Assembly: GCF_900116615.1 (NCBI RefSeq)
Contig: NZ_FPBF01000006.1
Coordinates: forward strand, 310,001 to 374,000
Direction: 5' to 3'
Length of the DNA: 64,000 bases
Source of the DNA: Algoriphagus locisalis
GTDB lineage: Bacteria; Bacteroidota; Bacteroidia; Cytophagales; Cyclobacteriaceae
The notes under the pieces are model-generated. The model searched no databases and was not told the DNA's origin. It worked only from the letters and a program-made list of their open reading frames with translations. The position numbers were made by a program, and so were the translations under genes. Shown here piece after piece: positions 8,209-16,393 of the stretch; positions within the stretch are counted from its first letter, which is position 1, and each line of letters opens with the position of its first letter.

Positions 8209-9090
8209 TTATTCTCCATCAAAAAAGTCATTATCAACTTCTTTTACCTCATAAGTAGTTTTGACTTGAACTCCCACATTGTATTCATGGAGGAGGTCTA
8301 CAAGCTTAATTCCATCAATAAGAATAATCGTATGGTGAGCATTATTTGCTTTTTTTACAGCACCAGGATCAAATGTGGAGGTGGTTACAAAAACACCTTT
8401 TTGGGTATCTCCACTCATAGCTCCTATAAAGTTTCGAATATCCTTTTCACGAACTTTGTTTTCACCATATCTTTTAGCTTGAATATAAATTTTGTCTAAA
8501 CCAAGCTTGTCTTCATTGATAATCCCATCAATTCCACCATCTCCTGTTTTGGAGGTTTCTACAAAGTCCCCGTATCCCATTTTCTTAAGAAGGATAAGAA
8601 TTACTTTTTCAAAGTAGAATGGATCGATTGACTTTAATTTCTCTAGTAACTCATCTTTTACTTGAATATCGATTGAGTTAAATCCTTCATCGATTAGATC
8701 TTGTGGAGATGCATTTGAAATTTTAGATGGAGTTGAGTCGCGTTTTGGGTTCTCTTCATTATAAAACTTTAAAAAATTATCTGAGTTTTCAACTTGACTC
8801 AATGTTAAGTTGGAGGAGCTTTGCATTTTGCCCTTTTCAGTAATTCGGACTAAACCTCTTTTGGGGATCTCTATGTATCCACCCTTTTTTAAATAGGATT
8901 TTCCCCAAGCAATTCTATTAAAGATTAAGATATCACCACTTTTTGTTTTTTCTTCTAGTTGTTCTTTTGATAGATTAGAATAGAATCGATCAATAACCAT
9001 TTGATACATTTCTCTTGCTTGAAGGGTTTCCCCGTTTTCTAGCACTTTGAGAATAGGTATGAATGTTTCGTGGAATTTAGGTATTTCCAT
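8209..9090 (-). CDS. Mrr-like restriction endonuclease
   Basis: A 293-residue protein with the two-domain plan of Mrr. Residues 1-90 form a winged-helix Mrr_N domain (LKVLENGETLQAREMYQMV, then LVRITEKGK). From about 165 to 270 lies a PD-(D/E)xK-type Mrr_cat domain: FEKVILILLKKMGYGDF, TGDGGIDGIINE with the catalytic Asp, and IYIQAKRY with the Q-x-K active-site variant typical of Mrr. Family members are type IV enzymes that cut modified DNA. It is the first gene of a two-gene unit with HNH and lies just downstream of the eCIS cargo gene, separated by 176 bp containing a nine-C tract. Confidence 0.9.
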   Translation of the reverse strand: MEIPKFHETFIPILKVLENGETLQAREMYQMVIDRFYSNLSKEQLEEKTKSGDILIFNRIAWGKSYLKKGGYIEIPKRGLVRITEKGKMQSSSNLTLSQVENSDNFLKFYNEENPKRDSTPSKISNASPQDLIDEGFNSIDIQVKDELLEKLKSIDPFYFEKVILILLKKMGYGDFVETSKTGDGGIDGIINEDKLGLDKIYIQAKRYGENKVREKDIRNFIGAMSGDTQKGVFVTTSTFDPGAVKKANNAHHTIILIDGIKLVDLLHEYNVGVQVKTTYEVKEVDNDFFDGE

Positions 9091-9192
9091 AAGGTTTATC
9101 TCTAGATGATATTATCCTAAAGTAAATGAAATCATTAAGAACTTAAACAATCAGCTTAGCTCTAATTCCCGGTACAGGCTATTTTTCCATCA

Positions 9193-9201
9193 CCCCCCCC
9201 C
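9193..9201. repeat. Homopolymeric C9 tract upstream of mrr-like gene
   Basis: Nine consecutive C residues (G on the mrr coding strand) lie about 100 bp upstream of the mrr start and 66 bp past the cargo stop. Such tracts are slippage-prone in principle. Confidence 0.7.
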
Positions 9202-9266
9202 TCTGATACCACCTAAAACGCAAATACCCAAAGCCTACCAATTCTTAGCTAATTAGGAAAACCTAC

Positions 9267-12200
9267 TTATTCATTTAGCCTCACATTTGGCTCGGCTCTT
9301 AACAATGCAACGGTAGATGGGCCTATACCTGGCGCAGCATCTAATTCTGCATAGGTAGTTATGCGTTTTTTATTTCTCTGAGTGATGATTGCCTGAGCTC
9401 TGACTTCACCTAATCCCTTTACTCTTTGAAGGACCTCAAGTGGTGAATCATTCAGGTAAACCATAAAATTGAGCCTACCGGTGCCAAAACCCGGAATAGA
9501 GGCTTTGTTGTGAGCAATGGTAGGGGGAATATCCCAACTGCTTGGTTGGGAGGAGGCAGGAATCCAATTGTTATTGACATATTCCAACTGCTGAAGACTA
9601 AAATTTAAGCTATCGGCTACATAGGTGTCTGGATCAGTTTTCACTCCGTTATTTAAGTTTTGGGAGTAGTTAACTTCAACTTCATAGCGGACGACTTTTC
9701 CTTCATCAAGGATGTGCTGCTTGGCAAAACGTTCAAACTTAGCGTTCATCTCAGAATTGGTTTGCTTTGCAATAGGTGTCAAATTCCAAGGTACATTACC
9801 TGGGCCGTGAAGTTTATGATTTAGTAAATGCCCCTCTACGATATAGTTGGGGTAGTTCATTTTTAATAATCTTCCCAAACCAGTGGTATAAGTTGGCTGG
9901 CTGCCTGCAAGTCCTCCCGGATCTAAACTTAAAGGGTTTACAACTACATGCTTACCCATTTCCATTCCTGCTCCGGTGATTTTATCCTGGGTTTCTAACC
10001 TGGTTTGTGGTATGGGTGGACCGCCTATTGCATTTAGTATTGCTACTATTTTTTCAAATTCTCTCATGATGATTTGTCCTTTCTCTACGCCTTGACCTTC
10101 TCTGTTTTTGTCAATTTCGCTGGAGGAGGTTTGAAGTTCGGCTACCTTGTCATCAGGAATAGTTTTTCCATTCCAACTTTTACTGGAGATTATCTGTCCT
10201 AGTGTTTTAGGGTCTGCGCTAGCGATTATGATTTGGGCTTGTGGCGTGGAGTTTTCAAAATAGGCTTCATGACGTTCTCCATTTGGTAGCGTAAATCTTT
10301 TTCTAAAACCAAGCCATCCTAGAACTGCGTCAGCAGCATTTCGTCCAGCTTGTAGAATCGCCCCACCAGCAGAGATGGCCTTATCAATCAACCAATCAAT
10401 CGCAGCATTTACCCTATCCCTAAGCCCACCGATCATCTCGGCGATTCTGCTTCCTAATCCACGTAAGCCAACTTGATTTGCCAAGAAGCCGATAGCCACA
10501 GGAATGGCTCTGGCAAGCGCATTCTCAAGATAATTTGCTGCATCCCCAATCGCTCCGCGTGCTATATTTGCCACTCCTGCAACGAAGGAATTGACGATTT
10601 CAAGCATTTCCCGAAGCTTTTCGATAAAGGATTGCACCGCTCTGTAGAATGCGATAAAGCTGTTCACCACAGCCATGATGCCCGTCGGATCAAGCAAGGA
10701 AAGAAGCCTAGTCGTGACTTGGGTGATGATTTGTGTAACGACCCAACTCTGAACTTGTTCCAGCACCATGGTCCACAAGTTGCTCAATTGCTCCTGCACA
10801 TATTCCCAAATAGCAATAGGCCCTCGTTCCCAGACATCCTTGATGAAAGTCCAAATTCCCGAAAGTGTATCAATTGCTCCTCGGATCTGAGCAACCCGCT
10901 CTGCACCCAGTTTCATTTCCAGTCTTTCCCAGACATTGTCCATAGTCAGGCCTAGGACATCCAGCACAAAACCTAAAATGCTCTCAAATGTCAGATCAGC
11001 TGGTGGATTGATTCCTGCAGAGGCCAATTCACCAAATAGCCAATCCCTTAACCCACCCAGTAAATGAGTCAGGATATTATCAAAAAACTGAACAAAACCC
11101 TGTTTGACCGCATTCAACAGATTTCTCAAGAACCCAATTGGATCCCGTTTGATATCTTCAAAAGCACTTTGGGCATTCGCGATTATCTGCTGGACCGTTT
11201 CTATCGGGAAGTTCATCACCACCAGGAGAACCTCAATCAGGATCTGGACTATGGTGACCACAAAGGCAAAAAGCCTGCGGATTGGATCAGCGAGAGTCTG
11301 GACAATTCTTAAAAAGGCATCGACAGGATGGAAGACATCTTCTATGGAGAAGCCATTCCATAATTCCATAAATAACCCTGTGACATAGGCCCAAGAGAAG
11401 TTTAAGGTCTCGACTGCTGCATTGATTCTGGATACGGTTTGCTCTATGGCTCCGGTTTCCTGCATCTGCTGGAACTGCTCTTCTCCACCCGGCATCAATC
11501 CCATAAATCCCCGGATGATATTCACGGTAGTTCTTGGCACTACTTCCTCAGTAAAAGGATCTTTTCCCAGCAAAACAGTGACTAAATGGAAGCCCTGCTG
11601 TTCTCTCGCATATGCCGAAAGTTGGGATAAAAGAGCATCCTTGATAAACTGCAGGACTTGAATGGCCACATTTGCTGCGAAGGTGAAAACCCGGGTAGTA
11701 AATGGAGTAAAAATGGCCACCGTTCGCTGAAATGCACCCATTGGGTCTCGAATGTCATCCAGAGAAAAGGCATTCCAGGCTGTTTCAAAAAGTCCTCGAA
11801 CTTCTGCAAAACTGAAGTTAAGTGCAGCTAATTCCGCATCTATCCAATCTGCAGTTTCCTGAATGATCCCTTCAGCTCGCATTCGTTCCAGTTCCTGCTC
11901 TTTGCCAATCAAAATCAGGAAATCCTCTATTTTCTCAGCGGTGGTGGATATTACTTCTTCCCCTGTCAGTGGATCATGACCGAGCAATTTGGTTAGCAAA
12001 GGGTAGCCTGGAAAAGCATCTGCCAACGCTTTGAGCCCTGCCATTAAAGCATCTTTGATCAGGGCAAAAACCTGGTCTTTAACCCTCCCTGCGAAGGTTT
12101 CTATGTCTCGATAAAGTTGGCCAAATGTCTCATCCAGAATCTGGATATTCCCATCCCATCCTTCTGTAATGCCCATTCGGTCCCAAGCTTCTTCCAAGGT

Positions 12201-13211
12201 ATCATCAAGTCTGTTTGAAGTGAGATTGAGGGAGGACATTTCACCCTCAACCCAAGTAAATGCATTGTTGATGATGCCCAGCTCATCCAGCTTGTTGTAG
12301 AGTAGCATCCCAAAAACAGGGATCAATCCTAAAAGTCCACGAAGGAGATTTGGGCCATTTCTTTCTACACTTCTTCCAGCAAGTGGATCATATCCAATAA
12401 TTACTGTCAATAGAGAATAGCCAGGAATATAGCTTGCAAATTCTGCTAGACCTTCCCGGACAGCCCATGGCAAACGCTGCACCTGAGGTTCGGCAGAACT
12501 GATTTCTGTGATTGGCATTCTTTGCACTTCTGCTGCTCCCTGCTGCACCGTATGGGTTAATTCATGTGCTAAAAGATGCTTTCCTTCCGCAGTTTCCGGC
12601 TGGTATTTTCCTTCGTTGAAATAGACATCATTGCCATGCGTAAAGGCTTGCGCTCCGATGGCGCTACTCATCTGCGCCGCATTGGCATCTGAATGCACCC
12701 TAACTCCACTGAAATCTGCGCCTATTTTACTGCCCATTTCAGATTGAACTGGGGCTGGAAGGTTTTGGCCTCCGCCCTTGAAACTGGAAATCTGGGCAGA
12801 AATGGAAGGAGAAGCTGTCATGCCACCATCTGGAGATAGCTGGATGCTTTCTTCCTCCTCTTCGAGTCTTTGTAAAAAGTTGTTGTTTTCAGGGAAGAGT
12901 TGCACAGTTTCTTCCTCCTCTTCCATGGCAGACAGCTGTAGAAAAGGGCCATTGGTAGAAAGAGGCGTCATTTGAAGAGTTTCTTCCTCTTCTTCAGGTT
13001 GCATTTGAAAAGTATCCGAACTGGCAGGGCTCATGGCAAAAGCTGGCTCGGAAAGGGCAGGAGCCATTGTCACATGATTAGCGACGGCTTCGGCTTCCTG
13101 TTCGTATTTATCTCCCGGTCTGCCGATTTTGAGGCTTGGCTGAATGCTAAGCGATGCCTGGCCATGATGAAATGACGAAGGCATAGGCTTACGTTCAGCT
13201 AAAGCGCTCAT
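9267..13211 (-). CDS. Giant DUF4157 eCIS cargo with nuclease-like and HhH C-terminus
   Basis: A 1314-residue protein at the end of the eCIS operon. Residues 70-130 carry three acidic EEEE-(T/S)(L/V/I)Q(M/L) repeats. Residues 155-230 are a DUF4157 domain, the common marker of eCIS payloads, with HELTH at 216-220 as a zincin-like HExxH. Residues 264-677 are three copies of a 138-residue repeat (GYSLLTVIIGYDPLAG and equivalents), then about 290 residues of amphipathic helices. The segment 971-987, FRKRFTLPNGERHEAYF, leads to a C-terminal domain: EGHLLNHKLHGPG, WNLTP and QTN-x-x-M resemble the Endonuclea_NS_2 His-Me-finger nuclease core (His1128, Asn1143, Asn1152). Residues 1256-1305 contain two helix-hairpin-helix turns, GLG and GIG, of ComEA type. 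I infer a DNA-damaging toxin delivered by the injection system; no adjacent immunity gene is obvious. DUF4157 is firm, the nuclease call is moderate. Confidence 0.85.
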   Translation of the reverse strand: MSALAERKPMPSSFHHGQASLSIQPSLKIGRPGDKYEQEAEAVANHVTMAPALSEPAFAMSPASSDTFQMQPEEEEETLQMTPLSTNGPFLQLSAMEEEEETVQLFPENNNFLQRLEEEEESIQLSPDGGMTASPSISAQISSFKGGGQNLPAPVQSEMGSKIGADFSGVRVHSDANAAQMSSAIGAQAFTHGNDVYFNEGKYQPETAEGKHLLAHELTHTVQQGAAEVQRMPITEISSAEPQVQRLPWAVREGLAEFASYIPGYSLLTVIIGYDPLAGRSVERNGPNLLRGLLGLIPVFGMLLYNKLDELGIINNAFTWVEGEMSSLNLTSNRLDDTLEEAWDRMGITEGWDGNIQILDETFGQLYRDIETFAGRVKDQVFALIKDALMAGLKALADAFPGYPLLTKLLGHDPLTGEEVISTTAEKIEDFLILIGKEQELERMRAEGIIQETADWIDAELAALNFSFAEVRGLFETAWNAFSLDDIRDPMGAFQRTVAIFTPFTTRVFTFAANVAIQVLQFIKDALLSQLSAYAREQQGFHLVTVLLGKDPFTEEVVPRTTVNIIRGFMGLMPGGEEQFQQMQETGAIEQTVSRINAAVETLNFSWAYVTGLFMELWNGFSIEDVFHPVDAFLRIVQTLADPIRRLFAFVVTIVQILIEVLLVVMNFPIETVQQIIANAQSAFEDIKRDPIGFLRNLLNAVKQGFVQFFDNILTHLLGGLRDWLFGELASAGINPPADLTFESILGFVLDVLGLTMDNVWERLEMKLGAERVAQIRGAIDTLSGIWTFIKDVWERGPIAIWEYVQEQLSNLWTMVLEQVQSWVVTQIITQVTTRLLSLLDPTGIMAVVNSFIAFYRAVQSFIEKLREMLEIVNSFVAGVANIARGAIGDAANYLENALARAIPVAIGFLANQVGLRGLGSRIAEMIGGLRDRVNAAIDWLIDKAISAGGAILQAGRNAADAVLGWLGFRKRFTLPNGERHEAYFENSTPQAQIIIASADPKTLGQIISSKSWNGKTIPDDKVAELQTSSSEIDKNREGQGVEKGQIIMREFEKIVAILNAIGGPPIPQTRLETQDKITGAGMEMGKHVVVNPLSLDPGGLAGSQPTYTTGLGRLLKMNYPNYIVEGHLLNHKLHGPGNVPWNLTPIAKQTNSEMNAKFERFAKQHILDEGKVVRYEVEVNYSQNLNNGVKTDPDTYVADSLNFSLQQLEYVNNNWIPASSQPSSWDIPPTIAHNKASIPGFGTGRLNFMVYLNDSPLEVLQRVKGLGEVRAQAIITQRNKKRITTYAELDAAPGIGPSTVALLRAEPNVRLNE
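11181..12422 (-). repeat. Three tandem 138-residue coding repeats inside the cargo gene
   Basis: The units start at residues 264, 402 and 540, an exact 138-residue period, with GYSLLTVIIGYDPLAG, GYPLLTKLLGHDPLTG and GFHLVTVLLGKDPFTE. Each also has an (S/A/T)LN(L/F) and an (A/L)W-D/N segment about 65 residues later. The units are diverged, so the duplication is old. Confidence 0.85.
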
Positions 13212-13212
13212 G

Positions 13213-13392
13213 TTACTTTTTGTTTTCGGTCTTCATAGGAGATTCTGCCGCCAAAGGAGTCATAGGCTCCTGTTCCTCTTCCACAGGGGTCATTTTTACA
13301 TCAGGCTTTTTCTCTTCTTCTTTTTCTTTCACAATCACCACTTCCTCTTTTTCAGGCTCCTGATCTGCTTTTTTTCTGACTTTCTTTTTCAT
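13213..13392 (-). CDS. Small 59-residue charged protein between ATPase and cargo genes
   Basis: This frame runs from the ATG at 13392 to TAA at 13213 and ends one base before the cargo start codon, so translational coupling is likely. The product begins MKKKVRKKADQEPEKEE and is almost entirely Lys, Glu, Val and Pro. It has no hydrophobic core and is probably disordered. The pieces KMTPVEEEQEPMTPLAAE echo the acidic and MTP motifs in the N-terminal leader of the cargo. It could be a loading adaptor, a chaperone or a detached leader of the cargo (inference). It is preceded by a 95-bp gap with a strong hairpin. Its short length means it is easily missed; the operon placement is the main support. 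Confidence 0.65.
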   Translation of the reverse strand: MKKKVRKKADQEPEKEEVVIVKEKEEEKKPDVKMTPVEEEQEPMTPLAAESPMKTENKK

Positions 13393-13432
13393 GTGTTTAT
13401 AAAAGATTTTTTATGGTCACATGGAATCTTTG

Positions 13433-13480
13433 ACGATTAACATCATCATTGCTCTGTGTTTTAATGATGATTTTAATCGT
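13433..13480 (-). promoter_or_regulatory. Large intergenic hairpin separating machine genes from cargo genes
   Basis: Arms ACGATTAACATCATCATT (13433-13450) and AATGATGATTTTAATCGT (13463-13480) pair at 17 of 18 positions around a 12-nt loop. This is the only sizeable gap in the operon (95 bp). On the minus strand no strong T run follows, so attenuation, RNA processing, mRNA stabilisation or an operator are all possible rather than a classical terminator. Confidence 0.75.
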
Positions 13481-13487
13481 GTCGATT

Positions 13488-14837
13488 TCATATAGTCCTC
13501 CCCATTTTGTGATACTCTCTTCTTATTCCTTCTCGTAAATCACCCAACATGACCTGATTGCTTCCTTTGTCCAAAGCCTTCAGCAAACTATGCTGGATCA
13601 CCTGCACGATCGAACCGCCGGATAGTTCATAGCTTTTAGCCAATTCCTGAAAATTAATCCGCTTGTCCAGTTCGACTTTTTCCGGAAATCCCTTCTGCCA
13701 AAGTTTCTTCCGTTCCTCAGGTTGTGGCATTGGGAAAAATACCGAGGCCTGAAAACGCCTCATAAATGCCTCGTCCATATTGCTTTTGAGATTGGTGGCC
13801 AAAATCACCAACCCATCGTATTCTTCGATTCGCTGTAGTAAGTAGGAAACTTCCTGATTTGCATAGCGGTCATGAGAGTCAGAAACTGAGGTCCTCTTCC
13901 CAAAAAGGGCATCTGCCTCATCAAAAAAAAGGATCCAGCCTTTGCGCTCAGCCCGGTCAAAGATCTTTGCCAGGTTCTTTTCGGTTTCCCCTATATACTT
14001 GGAGACTATTCTGGAAAGATCAATTCTATATACATCCAGCCCCAGTTTTTTGCCTAGCAAAGTGGTCGTCAAGGTTTTGCCTGTGCCTGGAGGTCCGTAA
14101 AATAAGGCTTTGAAACCTGGTTTTAACTTCTTGTTCATTCCCCAGGTATGAAGCAATTGATCTTTATGTTTCAGCCAAATTTCAATTTCCCTCAGTTCCT
14201 CTTCGGTATGTGGATTAAGAACCAAATCTTCCCATTCCATCTCAGTTTGTAGAAGCTGGGCAGGGAAATTGGCACTGTAATCAGGCTTTCGAACAGTTCC
14301 GCTTGTGATTTCTTGGAGCGTATCCCGGTTGATAATCAAAGTCCCATTCAGATAGGGTTCGTCAACCTCGGTATCACTTAACTGCAGGTGACCTTCTTTA
14401 TAAAGCATTGAATTCTTATCAAATAAGCTCAAATACTGAAAACGCTTTTCCAGATTGCTACCTGCGAGTATGAAAAGAACAGTTTCCCCGGTAGGGATAA
14501 AGCCATTGTGGTTTTTTCCTTTCCGTCCACCAAATTCTGTGAAAATCTGCTGGGTCAACTGGTTTTTCCCCATAAACACATCTAGCATCTGAGGTTTGAT
14601 GTGGGGAACAGCTGCCAAAATCAATAGGAATCGCTCCGCATCTGATAGCCCTAACTTTTTGGAAAAATGTGCATAAGCCCCGAGCGGATCATTGAATTCC
14701 GGAGCAGGAATCTCCAGCACATCCCGAATTTGATTTCCAGGATTGGCATTCATGGTGGAGCGGGCTTTCAAAATACTTTGAAGCCAATCCAATTCCTGCT
14801 GTATGGTGGAGGCGTTATGTTTTGTAGTCCTTACCAT
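13488..14837 (-). CDS. eCIS AAA+ ATPase (Afp15/Pvc15-like)
   Basis: A 449-residue AAA+ protein. Walker A GPPGTGKT is at 248-255, Walker B ILFFDEADALFG is near 302-313, sensor 1 is ILATNLKSN and the arginine finger is in FMRRF. The N-terminal 200 residues are a helical domain typical of ATPases linked to contractile injection systems. In PVC and AFP the equivalent gene 15 is needed for particle assembly or cargo loading, and here it also lies right after the tape measure gene, overlapping it by seven bases. Its position immediately before the cargo genes fits a role in loading (inference). Confidence 0.93.
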   Translation of the reverse strand: MVRTTKHNASTIQQELDWLQSILKARSTMNANPGNQIRDVLEIPAPEFNDPLGAYAHFSKKLGLSDAERFLLILAAVPHIKPQMLDVFMGKNQLTQQIFTEFGGRKGKNHNGFIPTGETVLFILAGSNLEKRFQYLSLFDKNSMLYKEGHLQLSDTEVDEPYLNGTLIINRDTLQEITSGTVRKPDYSANFPAQLLQTEMEWEDLVLNPHTEEELREIEIWLKHKDQLLHTWGMNKKLKPGFKALFYGPPGTGKTLTTTLLGKKLGLDVYRIDLSRIVSKYIGETEKNLAKIFDRAERKGWILFFDEADALFGKRTSVSDSHDRYANQEVSYLLQRIEEYDGLVILATNLKSNMDEAFMRRFQASVFFPMPQPEERKKLWQKGFPEKVELDKRINFQELAKSYELSGGSIVQVIQHSLLKALDKGSNQVMLGDLREGIRREYHKMGRTI

Positions 14838-16393
14838 TCTACTGAGATTATTTCATCCATCCATGGCAATTTGATGATGCCTATGCTCCAGGGAAGTCTG
14901 TCCAATAAAATATCAAAAGCCAAGCGCTGGATTTGTAAGTGATAGCCTCTTTGTACTTTTTTCAGAATTCCTTCCCTCGCGAAAAATCCTTCGGAAATCA
15001 TTTTTCCAGACTTGCTTTTCAATGCTGTCCATTGGGTCGCCATACTTTCCAAAAGAAGGGTGGTTTCTAGGATCAATTTCGGGTCTAAATCTCCATTGAA
15101 TTCTATAGTTTCGGCTGGCTCCATTCCGCACAAAAGCTTATTCAGCAGCAAGTCTGGCTCTTCCCATTCACGTTGCTCTGGCATCATGGATTGAAGGAGG
15201 ACAGCTGCCTGGGATTTTGCTTGATCTGAAATGAATTTTCCACTTTTGACCAAGCCTAGATTCTCAAAAAATCTAGGTAGAAATGCGGCTGTCAGAACAA
15301 GCCCTGCATTGTGGATAACTGTCTTTTCTTCTTCTTTTGGATTGAGTTTTTTTAGGACTGGTATTTCTTGCTTCCTTTGATCAGAGATTAATTTTCCAAT
15401 TGTGGATAAGTCTGTTTTTTCTGAACTACTTCGAAGTAGTACCTTGACAGATTCAGTCCAAAATTTATCTAAATCCCTCCTGGAGCTTGATAGAGTTGAT
15501 TTTAGAAGTTTGGAAAAAGAATTCAGGAATTTGCGTTTATCGAAAATTGACTGATTTCTGGGATTGGTAGTTATCCACAAAAGCTGGATAAGGAATTCAG
15601 CAATACTTACAGTTTTTGATCTGTTTTTTTGCGCTAATAGTTTAAATCCCTCACTGAGAAAGGTCTTTAATTTTCCGCTGTTCCCAAATTCAGAAAAGAG
15701 TAATAAAGTTAAGAGTGCTTGCGTTGATTCACTACCGGAAACCCCTGTGATTTTGCCTAATTCTGTTAAAATATTTGTAAGGATTTTAAAATCATTTTCA
15801 GCAATGACTTCTTTCAAAAGTGATTGATGAATGACCTTTTTATCTAAACTCCTAGCTAGTTCTGCGATCCGTTTTGCTGTGCTTAAAGAGACGGGGTTTT
15901 TACTCAACCAGGGCTTGAGCCGATCTGGATGCTGAACTAGTATTCTCTGGAAAATTTTGGAAATTGAGAAGTCAATCTTAGAGCTTGCAAACCATGGAAG
16001 TGTCCCTTTTTGAAGGAAATAGACCAGAACTTCCCAGTCAGAATCCAGGGATTCTTTTTCACTCTTTTGAGGTGAACTTGATCCATTAGATTCACTTAGA
16101 TTCAGGTAGGTTTGTTCCACATAGATTTTCCGCAATTCTTCCTCCAAGGCTTTCTGTAATCTCTGCTTGATTAGATCTACCGGCAGGTTCTTTGGGATTC
16201 TGCCTAAATCCAGGTCTAGTGTTTCTATGCGGATGGACTTTCCCTCCTGATCATATTCATCCATCACTTGCTCCATGACAGGAATCAAATGTTGGTAATA
16301 GATTTCCTGAAGGCTTTTCTGCCCGGAAAGTGCCGCTGTTTTGTTTCCAAATCCAGCTTCTATTACCTGAGTATGGATCAAGTGATTGCCCAT
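14831..16393 (-). CDS. Contractile injection system tape measure protein
   Basis: A 520-residue protein in the position of Afp14/Pvc14. The N-terminus NHLIHTQVIEAGFGNKTAAL, followed by LIPVMEQVMDEYD and IRIETLDLDLGRIP, is the hallmark of the family annotated as CIS tape measure protein. The C-terminal RLPWSIGIIKLPWMDEIISVEW is the other conserved end. The middle is helical with Lys/Ser-rich stretches, as expected for a length ruler inside the tube. The start overlaps the stop of the preceding gene (TAATG) and the end overlaps the ATPase gene. Family annotation as a ruler is taken from known systems; direct evidence here is motif and synteny. Confidence 0.85.
   Translation of the reverse strand: MGNHLIHTQVIEAGFGNKTAALSGQKSLQEIYYQHLIPVMEQVMDEYDQEGKSIRIETLDLDLGRIPKNLPVDLIKQRLQKALEEELRKIYVEQTYLNLSESNGSSSPQKSEKESLDSDWEVLVYFLQKGTLPWFASSKIDFSISKIFQRILVQHPDRLKPWLSKNPVSLSTAKRIAELARSLDKKVIHQSLLKEVIAENDFKILTNILTELGKITGVSGSESTQALLTLLLFSEFGNSGKLKTFLSEGFKLLAQKNRSKTVSIAEFLIQLLWITTNPRNQSIFDKRKFLNSFSKLLKSTLSSSRRDLDKFWTESVKVLLRSSSEKTDLSTIGKLISDQRKQEIPVLKKLNPKEEEKTVIHNAGLVLTAAFLPRFFENLGLVKSGKFISDQAKSQAAVLLQSMMPEQREWEEPDLLLNKLLCGMEPAETIEFNGDLDPKLILETTLLLESMATQWTALKSKSGKMISEGFFAREGILKKVQRGYHLQIQRLAFDILLDRLPWSIGIIKLPWMDEIISVEW

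Noticed and set aside
10473..10955. 160-codon plus-strand frame inside the cargo gene
   Set aside because: It is antisense to a coherent DUF4157 protein, and its composition (His, Cys, Ser rich) is that of a shadow frame.
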